Positions 8,901-17,486 of a stretch of DNA of 64,000 nt are shown piece by piece. The stretch spans positions 1-64,000 of the forward strand of contig NZ_JAPMXC010000001.1 of the NCBI RefSeq assembly GCF_026624755.1, read 5' to 3'. The translations under genes and the position numbers were made by a program. Under the pieces are notes generated by a model. That model was not told where the DNA came from and ran no database searches. It saw only the letters and a program-made list of their open reading frames with translations. Source of the stretch: Robbsia betulipollinis (GTDB lineage: Bacteria; Pseudomonadota; Gammaproteobacteria; Burkholderiales; Burkholderiaceae). The number at the start of each line of letters is the position of its first letter. The stretch's first letter is position 1.

Positions 8901-9076
8901 GCGGTGACATCCACGTCAACGCGCCGGTGTCCGTCGAGGGCGGCAGCGACACAACGGCGAATGCGGCCGGCGCTGCGGACCTGCAAAAGAAAATCGCCGC
9001 CGCCGTGCGCGCGGTGGTTTCGAATGAGCGGAAGCAGGGCGGCGCGCTCTGGAAAATGAAGAACGGGATCGCATGA
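5954..9076 (+). CDS. Tail tape measure protein
   Basis: A 1040-residue tape measure protein that sets tail length and is ejected with the DNA. Residues 1-210 are Ala/Glu-rich coiled coil. A hydrophobic segment lies around 240-275 (SAMGLIFNKTAAIIAGFTAVLG region) and another at ~460-500. Residues ~585-790 are a second long coiled coil. The C-terminus has the lambda-family motif YGFADGGAIVGPGTGTSDSI, common to tape measure proteins. It starts with GTG 5954, overlapping the previous stop. About 1040 residues would predict a tail near 150 nm by the usual ~1.5 Angstrom per residue rule. Confidence 0.9.
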   Translation: MANENITRVTADATGFVAELDRATRSATAFAESNEAASARVTAAQAAVVEAVANGSDASTRSINSFISSLARQSDAAGKSTTELLRQRAAVLGVTDAAEPFIAHMESVAEATRAASDAAKAKTAADRAAAQAQAAASAEAERAIADTKKFVDAINAEAAAIGKTRAEMLTLQAAQRGVTTDVSSAIAKIQAHADETAKASHNTHDFSLESAGARRELLVLGHELSQGQIKNFAGSVLVLAERSNAMGLIFNKTAAIIAGFTAVLGISAEITIKTAERLTEYGNAVNTIAKATGLSTDSIQSFGFAASTVGVNMKDASGALNSLTKSQNEAIHGNKDALAAYKSLGISLSDLKTTAASDLLGKVEDAFSRTADGAGKAAVAGELFGSSAEALIPLLDQGSKGAIELNEAFLASGGALSGETIRALAEFEERLKTSQAAMANVNRTASLALLPTIINLTDAFVTNAGTSPLLTSFYEGLAFVIKSVVTVVATAVSAILDFNAVVDTVISVVSHGLKGEWSDAVKAGEDGYKKLMTNGTNYAAFTKKLWSDTIPKATQTATPDMPQISYAKGQNSAPKGNQDALNAQMQDLKEQLDAREKLMRDNVEHIKSLQQQGVINAATAIQQEHDERDAAYADQLKTADQEIDLAAHSKTKKALVEWQNKKKAIQAEITSNDRQTTDALAVLQAKELAATKAYTDGLSTALQARAEAIAAQNQGKTLGATDADALERATAAAKEYAEKYQALAKSLTENKISATQYDDEITALQEYERKRLALEAQATEQIRALNADGYAGAQKALADYAEAAQNKFSQVGSLVGDVAKNMEDALVTFASTGKLSFSSLATGVIADLARIGVKALELQAIQGVGSLLGSLFGSTGSSLTAVLGLSSSGSVASSVASSTSQIYSGTNTYGFADGGAIVGPGTGTSDSILARVSNGEGILTADAMKRFGVANLEAMNNGASINNLAKFATGGYVGSVAPSTATGGDIHVNAPVSVEGGSDTTANAAGAADLQKKIAAAVRAVVSNERKQGGALWKMKNGIA

Positions 9077-9411
9077 TGCCTGACACGTTTGGATGGGCGC
9101 CGACAGTCGAAGGGCTGTCAGGCACTGCCACGCTCAAAGTCCGGAAAGCGCAGTTCGGCGATGGGTATCGCCAGACGAGCGCGGACGGCATCAACGCCCG
9201 CTCGTCGATCTTCAATCTGCAGTTCAAGAAAGACGCCACGACGATGGCCGCGATTCTGGCGTTTCTGGATGCGCATGCCGGCGTCTCGTTCTACTGGTCG
9301 CCACTGCTGCGCGGCCCATTGCTGTTCACCTGCGAGACATACGGCGAGCCGACAAAAGACGGCGCCGTCTACACGCTGACCGCGACGTTCGAACAAACCT
9401 TCGCACCCTGA
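9073..9411 (+). CDS. Minor tail protein M-like
   Basis: A 112-residue lambda gpM-type tail-tip protein: FGWAPTVEGLSGTATLKVRK, AQFGDGYRQ (family motif F-G-D-G-Y), and near the end YTLTATFEQTF. It overlaps the tape measure gene by 4 bases (ATGA). M binds the tail tip complex with L, K, I and J. In lambda L follows directly; here an extra gene (9415-10701) is placed between them. Confidence 0.88.
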   Translation: MMPDTFGWAPTVEGLSGTATLKVRKAQFGDGYRQTSADGINARSSIFNLQFKKDATTMAAILAFLDAHAGVSFYWSPLLRGPLLFTCETYGEPTKDGAVYTLTATFEQTFAP

Positions 9412-9414
9412 GAT

Positions 9415-10701
9415 ATGACCGCACTTCAAAAAACGAAGCAGGGCACGCCGCCGAAGGCGGTTGATGGCGATGACGTTCGCACGTTCGGCACGCGGTTTAA
9501 TCTCGCCGTCGACGTCCTGAACACGCAGGCGACATTGACCAGCGTCGCGGCCGGCCTGCGCGACCTGACGGCCGCAGACATGGGCAAGCGCGTCAACATG
9601 ACGCCGACGGCCGCCGGGACGTGCCATTTCGAGGCGGCGGCGAACTGCGGGGCAGATCAGATCGTCTCTATCCACAACCTGTCGCCGACGTACGACATCA
9701 CCATGGCGGTGAAGCTGGGCAGCGGCGACACGGCACCAACGGTGGTGGTGATCAAGCCGGGCGAGTGCAACACCTACGAGACGGACGGCGCATCGGTGTA
9801 CCGTACGATCGGCCGCAAAAAGCCGCTCGACGAAACTGTGCAGGGCAAGCTGGTAGTCGCTGGCGCGGCCACCTTGAATGGTGCGGTTGCGCTTTTGGGC
9901 GGTATCGCTGGTCCGGTCGCGGTGACAGGAACGATCGCCGCGACAGGGTTTATATTTCCCGATGGCAGTCAAGCGGTTTCAGCAGCGCCCAATCCGAATC
10001 TCTTTTACAACGCACTGTTTTCGGTGAACCAGCGTGGGTATGTGTCTGGGACAGCATCAACATCTGCGGCGCAGTACGTGCTCGACCGCTGGGCATTGAC
10101 GGCCAGTGGATCGTCTCTTAGTTGGACGGGCTCCGGTAATTCAATTGTCGCGACCGTGCCGTCAGGCGGCTTTCAGCAGATCCTGCCCGCGACTGACATC
10201 CTCGGCGGCACATACTATTTCAGCTGGACGGGGACAGCAACGCTCACCGTCAACGGGACAGCAGTGACAAGTGGCGCAGCTGTAAAAATCGCGGCAAACA
10301 CAGCTGTCACAGCGAAATTTTCCGGGGGGACTCTATCCCGCCCAAAGATGGAGCTTGGAGGCTTGACGCCCTTTGTGGTTGCCGATGCTGCCATTGAATA
10401 TTTGCGATGCTGCCAGTTCTATCAGGCGGCGCTCGCCGGCGAGATAGTTGGGCAGATGTATTCTGCCTCGGCGTGTCGCTTGGTCTGGAAATTCCGGGTT
10501 CCCATGCGCGGCGCCCCGGCCTACGCGGTTCCCACTGCAACAGTCAATGCGATTGGCTACGGGAGTATTGCGTTTGGAGCCATCAACGCAGCGACGAATA
10601 CGCAGGCCGGTGTGAGCTTTGATTTGACCGGTGGCTCAGGGGGAACTGCTTATCAGATGGCGCTGTTCACGGGGGTCGCATACGCGACGGCAGAGCTGTA
10701 A
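9415..10701 (+). CDS. Probable tail fibre / carbohydrate-binding tail protein
   Basis: A 428-residue protein inserted between the M- and L-like genes. Residues 1-140 form a small N-terminal domain; GTIAATGFIFPDGSQAVS is a typical 'x-D-G-T/S-x-x' fibre linker. From about residue 195, NPNLFYNALFSVNQRGYVSG resembles the N-terminus of phage fibre and spike domains, and RPKMELGGLTPFVVAD then IEYLRCCQFYQ is the common fibre C-terminal pattern ('Q-L-E-x-G-x-x-A-T-P-F-x-x-R ... L-x-x-C-x-R-Y-Y'). I infer a receptor- or glycan-binding accessory fibre. Its stop overlaps the L start by one base. Confidence 0.65.
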   Translation: MTALQKTKQGTPPKAVDGDDVRTFGTRFNLAVDVLNTQATLTSVAAGLRDLTAADMGKRVNMTPTAAGTCHFEAAANCGADQIVSIHNLSPTYDITMAVKLGSGDTAPTVVVIKPGECNTYETDGASVYRTIGRKKPLDETVQGKLVVAGAATLNGAVALLGGIAGPVAVTGTIAATGFIFPDGSQAVSAAPNPNLFYNALFSVNQRGYVSGTASTSAAQYVLDRWALTASGSSLSWTGSGNSIVATVPSGGFQQILPATDILGGTYYFSWTGTATLTVNGTAVTSGAAVKIAANTAVTAKFSGGTLSRPKMELGGLTPFVVADAAIEYLRCCQFYQAALAGEIVGQMYSASACRLVWKFRVPMRGAPAYAVPTATVNAIGYGSIAFGAINAATNTQAGVSFDLTGGSGGTAYQMALFTGVAYATAEL

Positions 10702-11381
10702 TGACAATTTCTGTGGATGTTCAGAAACTGGAGCCGGGCGCACGGATCGTAGTGTTCGATGTGGACTGTACCGGCATTGGCGGTGATTTTCTTCGGTTCC
10801 ATGCGCATCTTCAGGAGACGTCAATCTTCTGGCAGGGTAACGAATACAAGCCCTGGGCGATCGAGGCGAACGGTTTTGAGCACACGTCGGATGCGCAGCA
10901 GCCTGAGCCGAAGATCACCGTCGGCAACACCGGCGGCACGATCTCGGCGCTGTGCGTCTACCTTGACGACATGGTCGGCGCCAAGGTCACGCGCCGCACG
11001 ACGCTGAAGCAATACCTCGACGCGGTGAATTTCCCGGCGGGCAACCCGACCGCGGACCCGACCGAGGAATTCCCGCTTGAGATCTGGTACATCGAGCAGA
11101 AATCGAGCGAGACGAACGTACAGGTGGAATTCACGCTGTCGAGCGCGCTCGACTTTGGCGGGCAACAGCTGCCGGGCCGACAGATCGCCGGCGTCTGCCA
11201 GTTTGAATATCGGGGCGCCGAATGCGGATATACCGGTGCCGCGTATTTCACCATCAAAGACGTCTCGACGACGGACCCGGCGCAGGATCGGTGCAGCAAA
11301 AAGACGACCGGCTGCGAGTGCCGGTTTGGCGTGAACGAGCCCCTTTCCTGGGGCGGCTTCCTCAGTGACACCCTCTCATGA
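10701..11381 (+). CDS. Minor tail protein L-like, probable Fe-S protein
   Basis: A 226-residue lambda gpL-type tail-tip protein: GARIVVFDVDCTGIGGDFLRF, FHAHLQETSIFWQGNEYKPW and GVCQFEYRGAECGYTG are family signatures. The C-terminal domain holds cysteines in CQFEYRGAEC and DRCSKKTTGCEC; lambda gpL binds a [4Fe-4S] cluster there, and the same residues appear present. It overlaps K by 4 bases (ATGA). Confidence 0.88.
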   Translation: MTISVDVQKLEPGARIVVFDVDCTGIGGDFLRFHAHLQETSIFWQGNEYKPWAIEANGFEHTSDAQQPEPKITVGNTGGTISALCVYLDDMVGAKVTRRTTLKQYLDAVNFPAGNPTADPTEEFPLEIWYIEQKSSETNVQVEFTLSSALDFGGQQLPGRQIAGVCQFEYRGAECGYTGAAYFTIKDVSTTDPAQDRCSKKTTGCECRFGVNEPLSWGGFLSDTLS

Positions 11382-12133
11382 ACGAAAACACGAAGGCGGC
11401 AATCGCGGCGCACGCTGTCCGCGAGTACCCGCGCGAGTGCTGCGGCTTGGTCGTCCTGGCCAGCGGCGTGGAAGCGTATCGCGAGTGCGCGAACCGCGCT
11501 GCGGCGCCGCGCGACCAGTTCGAAATGGATCCCGCCGATTTTGCGGACGCCGAGGACGCTGGCGCGGTTGTCGCGCTTGTCCACTCGCACCCGGGCGGCG
11601 TGGCGCGGCCAAGCGGTGCAGATCTGACGATGTGCGAGAAGAGTGGCATCCGCGCGTGGGTGATCTGCTCGGTTGGCGTTCAAGCCGACGGCTCGATCGG
11701 GGTTGACGACTGGTGCGAGTTTGGGCCGAGCGGCTATGTCGCGCCGCTGCTGGGTCGCCAGTTCGTCCACGGCGCGCTGGATTGCTATGCCCTGATTCGC
11801 GACTGGTATCGCCTCGAGCGCAGCATCACGCTGCCGGACTTCGAGCGCACGGACGACTGGTGGGACGACGGCGCGTCCAACCTCTACATGGACAATTTCG
11901 CGAAGGCGGGGTTTATCGACCTGGGCCAAGACGCGGAGCCGCAAGAGGGCGACGTGCTGCTGATGCAGATTCGGAGCAAGAACGGCGTCCCGAACCACGC
12001 CGGAATCTACCTGGGCGGAAATGTCCTGCTGCATCACATGCATGGCCAGCTGTCCGGGCGGACGGTATGGGGCGGCATGTGGGCGCACAGCCTGCGCACG
12101 GTTTTGCGATACGCGGGGGTGAATGGTGAGTGA
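11378..12133 (+). CDS. Tail assembly protein K-like: JAB/MPN plus NlpC/P60 domains
   Basis: A 251-residue two-domain enzyme. The N-terminal half is a JAMM metalloprotease with HSHPGGVARPSGAD, a full H-x-H-x7-S-x2-D zinc motif (about residues 68-81). The C-terminal half is an NlpC/P60 cysteine peptidase with nucleophile in ALDCYALIRDWYRL and histidine in PNHAGIYLGG. Lambda gpK has the same architecture and acts in tail-tip maturation and possibly peptidoglycan passage. The stop overlaps the I-like start. Confidence 0.9.
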   Translation: MNENTKAAIAAHAVREYPRECCGLVVLASGVEAYRECANRAAAPRDQFEMDPADFADAEDAGAVVALVHSHPGGVARPSGADLTMCEKSGIRAWVICSVGVQADGSIGVDDWCEFGPSGYVAPLLGRQFVHGALDCYALIRDWYRLERSITLPDFERTDDWWDDGASNLYMDNFAKAGFIDLGQDAEPQEGDVLLMQIRSKNGVPNHAGIYLGGNVLLHHMHGQLSGRTVWGGMWAHSLRTVLRYAGVNGE

Positions 12134-12689
12134 CAAGGTCCGCACGATCCGACTGTACGGCCCGCTGGGCGTGCGCTTCGGTCGCGTGCATCGCATGGCC
12201 GTCGCCTCGACCGCCGAGGCCGTGCGCGCGCTGTGCCGCATGGTGCCGGGCTTCGAGAAATACATGATGAACGCCCGGGACAACGGGCTGACGTTCGCGG
12301 TGTTCAACGGCCGTCGCAACCTCGCGCAGGACGACCTGCCGGCGCCGGTGGGCAGCGACGACATTCGAATCGCTCCGATCCTGATCGGCGCGAAGAGCGG
12401 CGGCCTGTTCCAGACGATTCTAGGCGCGGCTCTGGTTGTTGCCGGCGCATTTACGGGGAACGTCGGACTCATACTCACCGGCGCGTCGATGGCGCTTGGC
12501 GGCGTCATGCAGATGCTCAGCCCGCAGACCAGCACATCGAGCGACACTTCGAGCAGCACCGCGTCCTACTACTTCAGCGGCGCGGTCAACAGTTCCGCTC
12601 AGGGTGACCCGGTGCCCTTGGCCTATGGCCGGTTCCGGGTCGGCTCGAAGGTGGCCAGCGCGGGAATCTATTCTGAGGATCAGGCGTAA
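12123..12689 (+). CDS. Tail assembly protein I-like
   Basis: A 188-residue gpI-type protein: VRTIRLYGPLGVRFGRVHRM opening, EAVRALCRMVPGFEKYM, then a glycine/alanine-rich hydrophobic segment (GAALVVAGAFTGNVGLILTG, about residues 98-120) and a Ser/Thr stretch, ending GDPVPLAYGRFRVGSKVASAG. That architecture is typical of lambda gpI. It acts with K and J at the tail tip. One-base overlap (TAATG) couples it to J. Confidence 0.87.
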   Translation: MVSDKVRTIRLYGPLGVRFGRVHRMAVASTAEAVRALCRMVPGFEKYMMNARDNGLTFAVFNGRRNLAQDDLPAPVGSDDIRIAPILIGAKSGGLFQTILGAALVVAGAFTGNVGLILTGASMALGGVMQMLSPQTSTSSDTSSSTASYYFSGAVNSSAQGDPVPLAYGRFRVGSKVASAGIYSEDQA

Positions 12690-15600
12690 TGCGTATTGTC
12701 GGGGCCAAGGGCAGCAGCTCGTCGTCGACGGCGACCGAGTCAGCGGACACGCTGCGTTCGATCGCCTATGCGCGCACGCTCGACGTAGTCGGCGAAGGTC
12801 CGATCAGTGGTCTGGTCGACGGCCTGAAGTCGGTTTTCCTCGACGACACCCCGATTGAGAATTCCGACGGCTCGACGAATTTCTCGAATTACACCGTGGA
12901 CACACGGCTAGGCACGCAAGACCAGACGTACATGGCCGGCTTCCCAGCGGTCGAATCGGAGACGGCGATCGGTGTCGAGCTGCGTGCCGACACGCCGTGG
13001 GTGCGAGCGATCGAGAATGTGCAGCTGACGGCCGTCCGTCTTCGCTTGGCGGTGCCGGCGCTGTCGCAGACGAACACGAGCACCGGCGACATCACGGGCT
13101 ATGTCATCGACTATGCCATCGACCTGTCGACCGACGGCGGCGCGTTCGCTACGGTGCTGACGAATTCGTTCGATGGCAAGACGACCAGCCTGTACGAGCG
13201 CAGCCACCGCATCGAGCTGGGCGCCGCGACGACCGGTTGGCAGATTCGTGTGCGGCGCCTCACCGCTAATTCGGCGAGCGCGTACATCGCGAACACGACG
13301 AATATCGAGGCGATCACCGAGATCATCGACCGAAAATTCCGGTATCCGATGTCGGCGCTTGTCGGCATGACGTTCGACGCCTCGGCCTTCAGTTCGGTGC
13401 CTGTGCGCTCGTACGACATCAAGGGTCTGCTGGTCCGCGTGCCGACGAATTACGATCCGGACCTGCGCACGTACGCGGGCACGTGGGACGGGACGTTCAA
13501 GACGGCATGGACGAACAACCCAGCGTGGATCTATTACGACCTGGCGCTGAACACGCGCTATGGCCTGGGCAAGCGCATTGACGCGTCGATGATCGACAAG
13601 TGGGTCCTTTATTCGATCGCACAATATTGCGACGTCATGGTCTCGGATGGCAAGGGCGGCACGGGCACGGAACCGCGCTTCACGTGCAACTGCTACATCC
13701 AGTCGCGCGCCGACGCGTACAAGGTGTTCCAGGACATCGCGGCGATCTTCCGCGGCATTTCGTATTGGGGCACTGGCGCGGTCGTCGCCGGCTGCGACAT
13801 GCCGACCGATCCGGTCTACATCTACACGCCGGCGAACGTGGTTGGCGCGTTCACGTACGTGGGCTCGACGCTGAAGACCCGCTACACGACGTGCCTGGTC
13901 ACCTGGAACGACCCGAACAACGCCTATCAGCAGGCCGTCGAATACGTCGAGGATCAGGACGGCATCGCGCGGTATGGCGTCAACAAGGTCGAGATCACGG
14001 CGTTCGGCACGACGTCGCAGGGTCAGGCGCATCGATTGGGCTTGTGGACGCTGTTGACGAGCCGCTATGAGACGAGCACGGTCTCGTTCACGATCGGCAT
14101 GGACGGCGTGCTGTGCGCGCCCGGCCAGGTCATCGCGATCGCGGACCCAGACAAGGCAGGTCGGCGCATCGGCGGGCGCATCAAAAGCGCGACCGCGCGC
14201 AGCGTGACGCTCGACAAGGCGCCGACGACCGTACCCGGCGACACACTGACGGTGATCTTGCCGACAGGCATAGCGCAGGCGCGCACCGTGCAATCGGTAT
14301 CCGGTGACACGATCACCGTGACCGCTGCATACGACGTCACGCCCGCAGCGCAATCCGTGTGGATGCTCGAGAGCGCCGACTTGGCCGCGCAGACCTTTCG
14401 GGTCGTCAGCGTCCAGCAGAATGACGACGATGGCGAGATCACGTTCACGGTCAACGCCACGCAGCACGAGCCGGGCAAGTACGACGCGATCGACAACGGC
14501 GCGGCGATCCAGGTCAAGCCAACGACGGTCGTGCCGCCGTCCGTCCAGCCGCCGCCGGCGAACGTTCGTGTCTCGACGTACTCGGCGATCGACCAGGGCA
14601 TTTCGAAGACGACCATGGTCATCGCGTGGGACGCGGCGGCCAGCGCGACTTCGTATATTCCGTGCTGGCGAAAGGACAACGGCGAATGGGTCACCATGAA
14701 TTCGGTGGGCGGCCTTCAGGCGGAGGTGCCCGGGATCTATCAGGGCACGTACCTGGCGCGCGTCTACGCCGTCAACGCGATGGGTGTCACGTCCGTGGCC
14801 ACCTACGGGGCCGACACCGTGTTGACCGGGAAAACCGGCCTGCCGCCGGCGCTTGTTAGCCTGACTGCGGTGTCGCAGGTGTTCGCCATTCAGTTGACCT
14901 GGGGCTTTCCGGCAGACGGCACGGCTGGCGATACGCAGCGCACCGAGATCTGGTACAGCCGGACGGATGATCTGTCGACGGCGACCAAGCAGGCGGACTA
15001 TGCGTATCCGCAGGCGACCGCGAGTTTGATGGGTCTGGCCGCGGGGCAGGTTTTTTTCTTCTGGGGCCGGCTGGTCGACACGAGCGGCAATATCGGGCCG
15101 TGGTATCCCGTGAGCACGACCGGCGGTGTGCAGGGGTCGAGCAGCGACGATGCCAGCGAAATTTTGTCATACCTGGCCGGGCAGATCGGCGCGACGCAAC
15201 TGGCGAAGGATCTGCTGAGCGACATCGAGCTGATCCCCGACCTGCAGGAGAACGTCGAGGCGACCGCCGCCGCGATCAAGACCGAGCAGCAATCGCGCGT
15301 CGACGGCGACACCGCGCTGTCGGACCGGCTGGACGAGGTGTCAGCGCAGGTCGTCATTCCGGTCATGGCGGGCAGTACCGAGGACTACGCAGGCTCGACC
15401 GAAATCTACGCCGGCGTGTATTCGGAGCAGAGCGCGCGCGCCGAAGCAGACCTTGCGCTCGCCCAAAACATCGACACGGTGAAGGCGCAGATCACCAACA
15501 ACAATACGACGCTTTTGGCCGCAGTCCAGGTCGAGACACAGGCCCGCGTCGATGCTGATGGCGCGCTGGCCAGCCAAGTGGCGACGGTTCAAGCGCAAGC

Positions 15601-16096
15601 CAATTCGAACGCGGCTGCGGTGCAGACCGTCGCGACATCGTACGCGGGCCTGAATGGGCAACTGGCCGCGAGCTACACGATCAAGACGCAGGTCACGGCA
15701 GATGGGCGCACGTATGTCGCCGGAATCGGGGTGGGGATCGACAACACCACGGGGACGGTCGAATCTCAGGTGCTGGTGACAGCGGATCGGTTCGGGGTGA
15801 TCAGCTCAGCGTCGACGTCGGGCGCGAGCGTCACGGCGCCGTTCGTGGTGCAGAACGGGCAGACGTTCATAAATCAGGCGTTTATCGGCACCGGCTGGAT
15901 CACGAACCTGATGATCGGCAGCGTCATCCAGTCGGACAATTTCGTGTCCGGCTCCCAGGGCTGGCAGATCAACAAGGCTGGCAGTTTTGAAATCAACGGC
16001 ACGGGCGGCGGTGGGCGAAGCCTGGTCAACGCAAACGGCATGCAGGTCTATGACTCGTCGAGCGTCCTGCGCGTGAAGCTGGGATACCTCGGGTAA
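12689..16096 (+). CDS. Host specificity protein J (central tail-tip fibre)
   Basis: A 1135-residue lambda gpJ-type protein, which forms the tail tip hub and contacts the host receptor. The N-terminus has LRSIAYARTLDVVGEGPISG, the family signature. Hub domains follow to about residue 600. Fibronectin-III-like segments cover about 620-715 and 720-830 (VRVYAVNAMGVTS, FFFWGRLVDTSGNIGPW). Alpha-helical heptads lie around 850-990. The DUF1983-like C-terminus carries GTVESQVLVTADRFGVIS. Receptor specificity is normally in the last ~150 residues. Confidence 0.92.
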   Translation: MRIVGAKGSSSSSTATESADTLRSIAYARTLDVVGEGPISGLVDGLKSVFLDDTPIENSDGSTNFSNYTVDTRLGTQDQTYMAGFPAVESETAIGVELRADTPWVRAIENVQLTAVRLRLAVPALSQTNTSTGDITGYVIDYAIDLSTDGGAFATVLTNSFDGKTTSLYERSHRIELGAATTGWQIRVRRLTANSASAYIANTTNIEAITEIIDRKFRYPMSALVGMTFDASAFSSVPVRSYDIKGLLVRVPTNYDPDLRTYAGTWDGTFKTAWTNNPAWIYYDLALNTRYGLGKRIDASMIDKWVLYSIAQYCDVMVSDGKGGTGTEPRFTCNCYIQSRADAYKVFQDIAAIFRGISYWGTGAVVAGCDMPTDPVYIYTPANVVGAFTYVGSTLKTRYTTCLVTWNDPNNAYQQAVEYVEDQDGIARYGVNKVEITAFGTTSQGQAHRLGLWTLLTSRYETSTVSFTIGMDGVLCAPGQVIAIADPDKAGRRIGGRIKSATARSVTLDKAPTTVPGDTLTVILPTGIAQARTVQSVSGDTITVTAAYDVTPAAQSVWMLESADLAAQTFRVVSVQQNDDDGEITFTVNATQHEPGKYDAIDNGAAIQVKPTTVVPPSVQPPPANVRVSTYSAIDQGISKTTMVIAWDAAASATSYIPCWRKDNGEWVTMNSVGGLQAEVPGIYQGTYLARVYAVNAMGVTSVATYGADTVLTGKTGLPPALVSLTAVSQVFAIQLTWGFPADGTAGDTQRTEIWYSRTDDLSTATKQADYAYPQATASLMGLAAGQVFFFWGRLVDTSGNIGPWYPVSTTGGVQGSSSDDASEILSYLAGQIGATQLAKDLLSDIELIPDLQENVEATAAAIKTEQQSRVDGDTALSDRLDEVSAQVVIPVMAGSTEDYAGSTEIYAGVYSEQSARAEADLALAQNIDTVKAQITNNNTTLLAAVQVETQARVDADGALASQVATVQAQANSNAAAVQTVATSYAGLNGQLAASYTIKTQVTADGRTYVAGIGVGIDNTTGTVESQVLVTADRFGVISSASTSGASVTAPFVVQNGQTFINQAFIGTGWITNLMIGSVIQSDNFVSGSQGWQINKAGSFEINGTGGGGRSLVNANGMQVYDSSSVLRVKLGYLG

Positions 16097-16386
16097 TGGC
16101 GAACGGGCTGCGGTGCTGGGATGCGTCGGGCAATCTGACGTTGGACGTGACGGACCGCCTCACGCGATTTCTGGGGTCGCTCTCGACCGGTACTGCGGCC
16201 GGCTCGGCGTCGATCGCTGGATTCTCGACGGGAACGCCATGGATTCATGTGCTCGACTCCGTGAACCCGAGCGCGGCCACGACGCAGGCGCCGAGCGTGT
16301 CGATCAGCGGCACGACGATTTCATGGTCATACGCCAGCACGACCCTGGCAAAGCGCGCGGTCACGGTGCTTTACGGAGTCTACTAA
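16096..16386 (+). CDS. Small tail-tip-associated protein
   Basis: A 96-residue protein directly coupled to J (stop/start share a base, TAATG). MANGLRCWDASGNLTLDVTD is a 'W-D-x-x-G' opening seen in short proteins after J in Burkholderia-type siphophages. ISWSYASTTLAKRAVTVLYGVY gives a beta-rich end. Likely an accessory tip or decoration protein; no biochemical function is known to me. Confidence 0.6.
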   Translation: MANGLRCWDASGNLTLDVTDRLTRFLGSLSTGTAAGSASIAGFSTGTPWIHVLDSVNPSAATTQAPSVSISGTTISWSYASTTLAKRAVTVLYGVY

Positions 16387-17097
16387 ATGGCGGATTTCGG
16401 CCTCGCCGTTTATAACTCGTCGGGCTATCTGCAGATCGACAGCACCTACAAAAATCTGTCGCTTCGCACGAAAGGGGCCGTGACATCGGGCGGCAGTCCG
16501 ACCGCAACGAACTGGTATTCCGCGAGTTTCACCGTCGCCTACGGCACGTCACCGGTCATGGCGTTCCGTCCCAGCTCAGGGCAGGCGATGCTGCTGTACA
16601 GCACGGTCTCCGGGTCGAACATTACCTACTACGTTCTGTGTTCTGCCAGCGGCGTGACGGTTTCATATTGGGTGTTCGACGACCCGGTTTCGGTGACGGT
16701 ATCCGGGCTGTACGGGCTGATCGTGAATAATGCTGCGGGCGCGAAGGTTTTCGACTCGCGCTCGAATTACATGCGCGTAGTGGGGGTGCTGTCGTCGCCT
16801 GGCGTGCTCACTGGCGACCCGATGGATTCATCCGGCGGCATCACGCAGACGTTTGGAACGAGCAACCTGGCGGTGGTGCAAGGGCAATTGCGGTCCTCCA
16901 TAAATAACAACAGCGCCGGCACGGGCAGCACTACCTACTCGCTGTTCCTCGCGGCGGCGTTCACGGTGTCCGGAACGTCAGTCGTGTGGAAGTCCGCCAA
17001 TGAGCAAACGACCTCAACAGCCAGCGGCGGCGTGCCTCCTTCGCAACAATCAGTCCTTGCGTACGACTATCTAGTACTCGACGTTTCCAATATGTGA
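16387..17097 (+). CDS. Tail-tip region protein, beta-rich, unknown function
   Basis: A 236-residue protein beginning MADFGLAVYNSSGYLQIDST, the same 'G-L-x-x-Y/W-x-x-S/A-G-x-L-x-x-D' pattern seen at the start of the preceding 96-residue gene. This suggests the two share a small N-terminal module. The rest is rich in Ser, Thr, Gly and Val and predicted to be beta structure, fitting a fibre or decoration role. It begins one base after the preceding stop. Confidence 0.55.
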   Translation: MADFGLAVYNSSGYLQIDSTYKNLSLRTKGAVTSGGSPTATNWYSASFTVAYGTSPVMAFRPSSGQAMLLYSTVSGSNITYYVLCSASGVTVSYWVFDDPVSVTVSGLYGLIVNNAAGAKVFDSRSNYMRVVGVLSSPGVLTGDPMDSSGGITQTFGTSNLAVVQGQLRSSINNNSAGTGSTTYSLFLAAAFTVSGTSVVWKSANEQTTSTASGGVPPSQQSVLAYDYLVLDVSNM

Positions 17098-17103
17098 GCA
17101 ATC

Positions 17104-17409
17104 ATGCCCATCAAAATCGATTACACGACGCCGGCATCCGGCGCGACGACCGGCTATCACGTTGTGCAGCAGGTATCGCTTGACTATGCCAACGGTCGCA
17201 GCTCGGCGCAACTGGCGTCCTATGTCAGCGACGAGACCTACGCGGCCGGCAAGCAGCCGGTTTTCCAGCAGCCGATTGAATTCCCCGTCCTACCCGCGAG
17301 CGGCGATGACGTGCTGACGTTCGTCGAGGGCAAGATCATCGCGCCCGCGACCGACACGCTGTCGCCGACGCCAGCGCGGCAAGCGTTCGCCGGCGGCACG
17401 ATCGTCTAA
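17104..17409 (+). CDS. Small phage protein of unknown function
   Basis: A 101-residue protein, MPIKIDYTTPASGATTGYHV, acidic and beta-rich, with VLPASGDDVLTFVEGKIIAP near the end. It is the last gene before an intrinsic terminator, so it closes the structural operon. Proteins of this shape lie downstream of tail fibre genes in related prophages; the role is unknown. Confidence 0.55.
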   Translation: MPIKIDYTTPASGATTGYHVVQQVSLDYANGRSSAQLASYVSDETYAAGKQPVFQQPIEFPVLPASGDDVLTFVEGKIIAPATDTLSPTPARQAFAGGTIV

Positions 17410-17428
17410 GCGCACCTGGATCAGTCCG

Positions 17429-17452
17429 AACCGCCCTCGAGGCGGTTTTTTT
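17429..17452 (+). terminator. Intrinsic terminator after the structural genes
   Basis: A perfect 7-bp stem (AACCGCC/GGCGGTT) with loop CTCGA is followed by a run of T from 17446 to 17452. It lies 20 bases after the stop at 17409 and separates tail genes from the lysis cassette. Confidence 0.85.
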
Positions 17453-17486
17453 ACGCCTGCGCGCAGGCGAGCAGGAGAGCGGCGCA

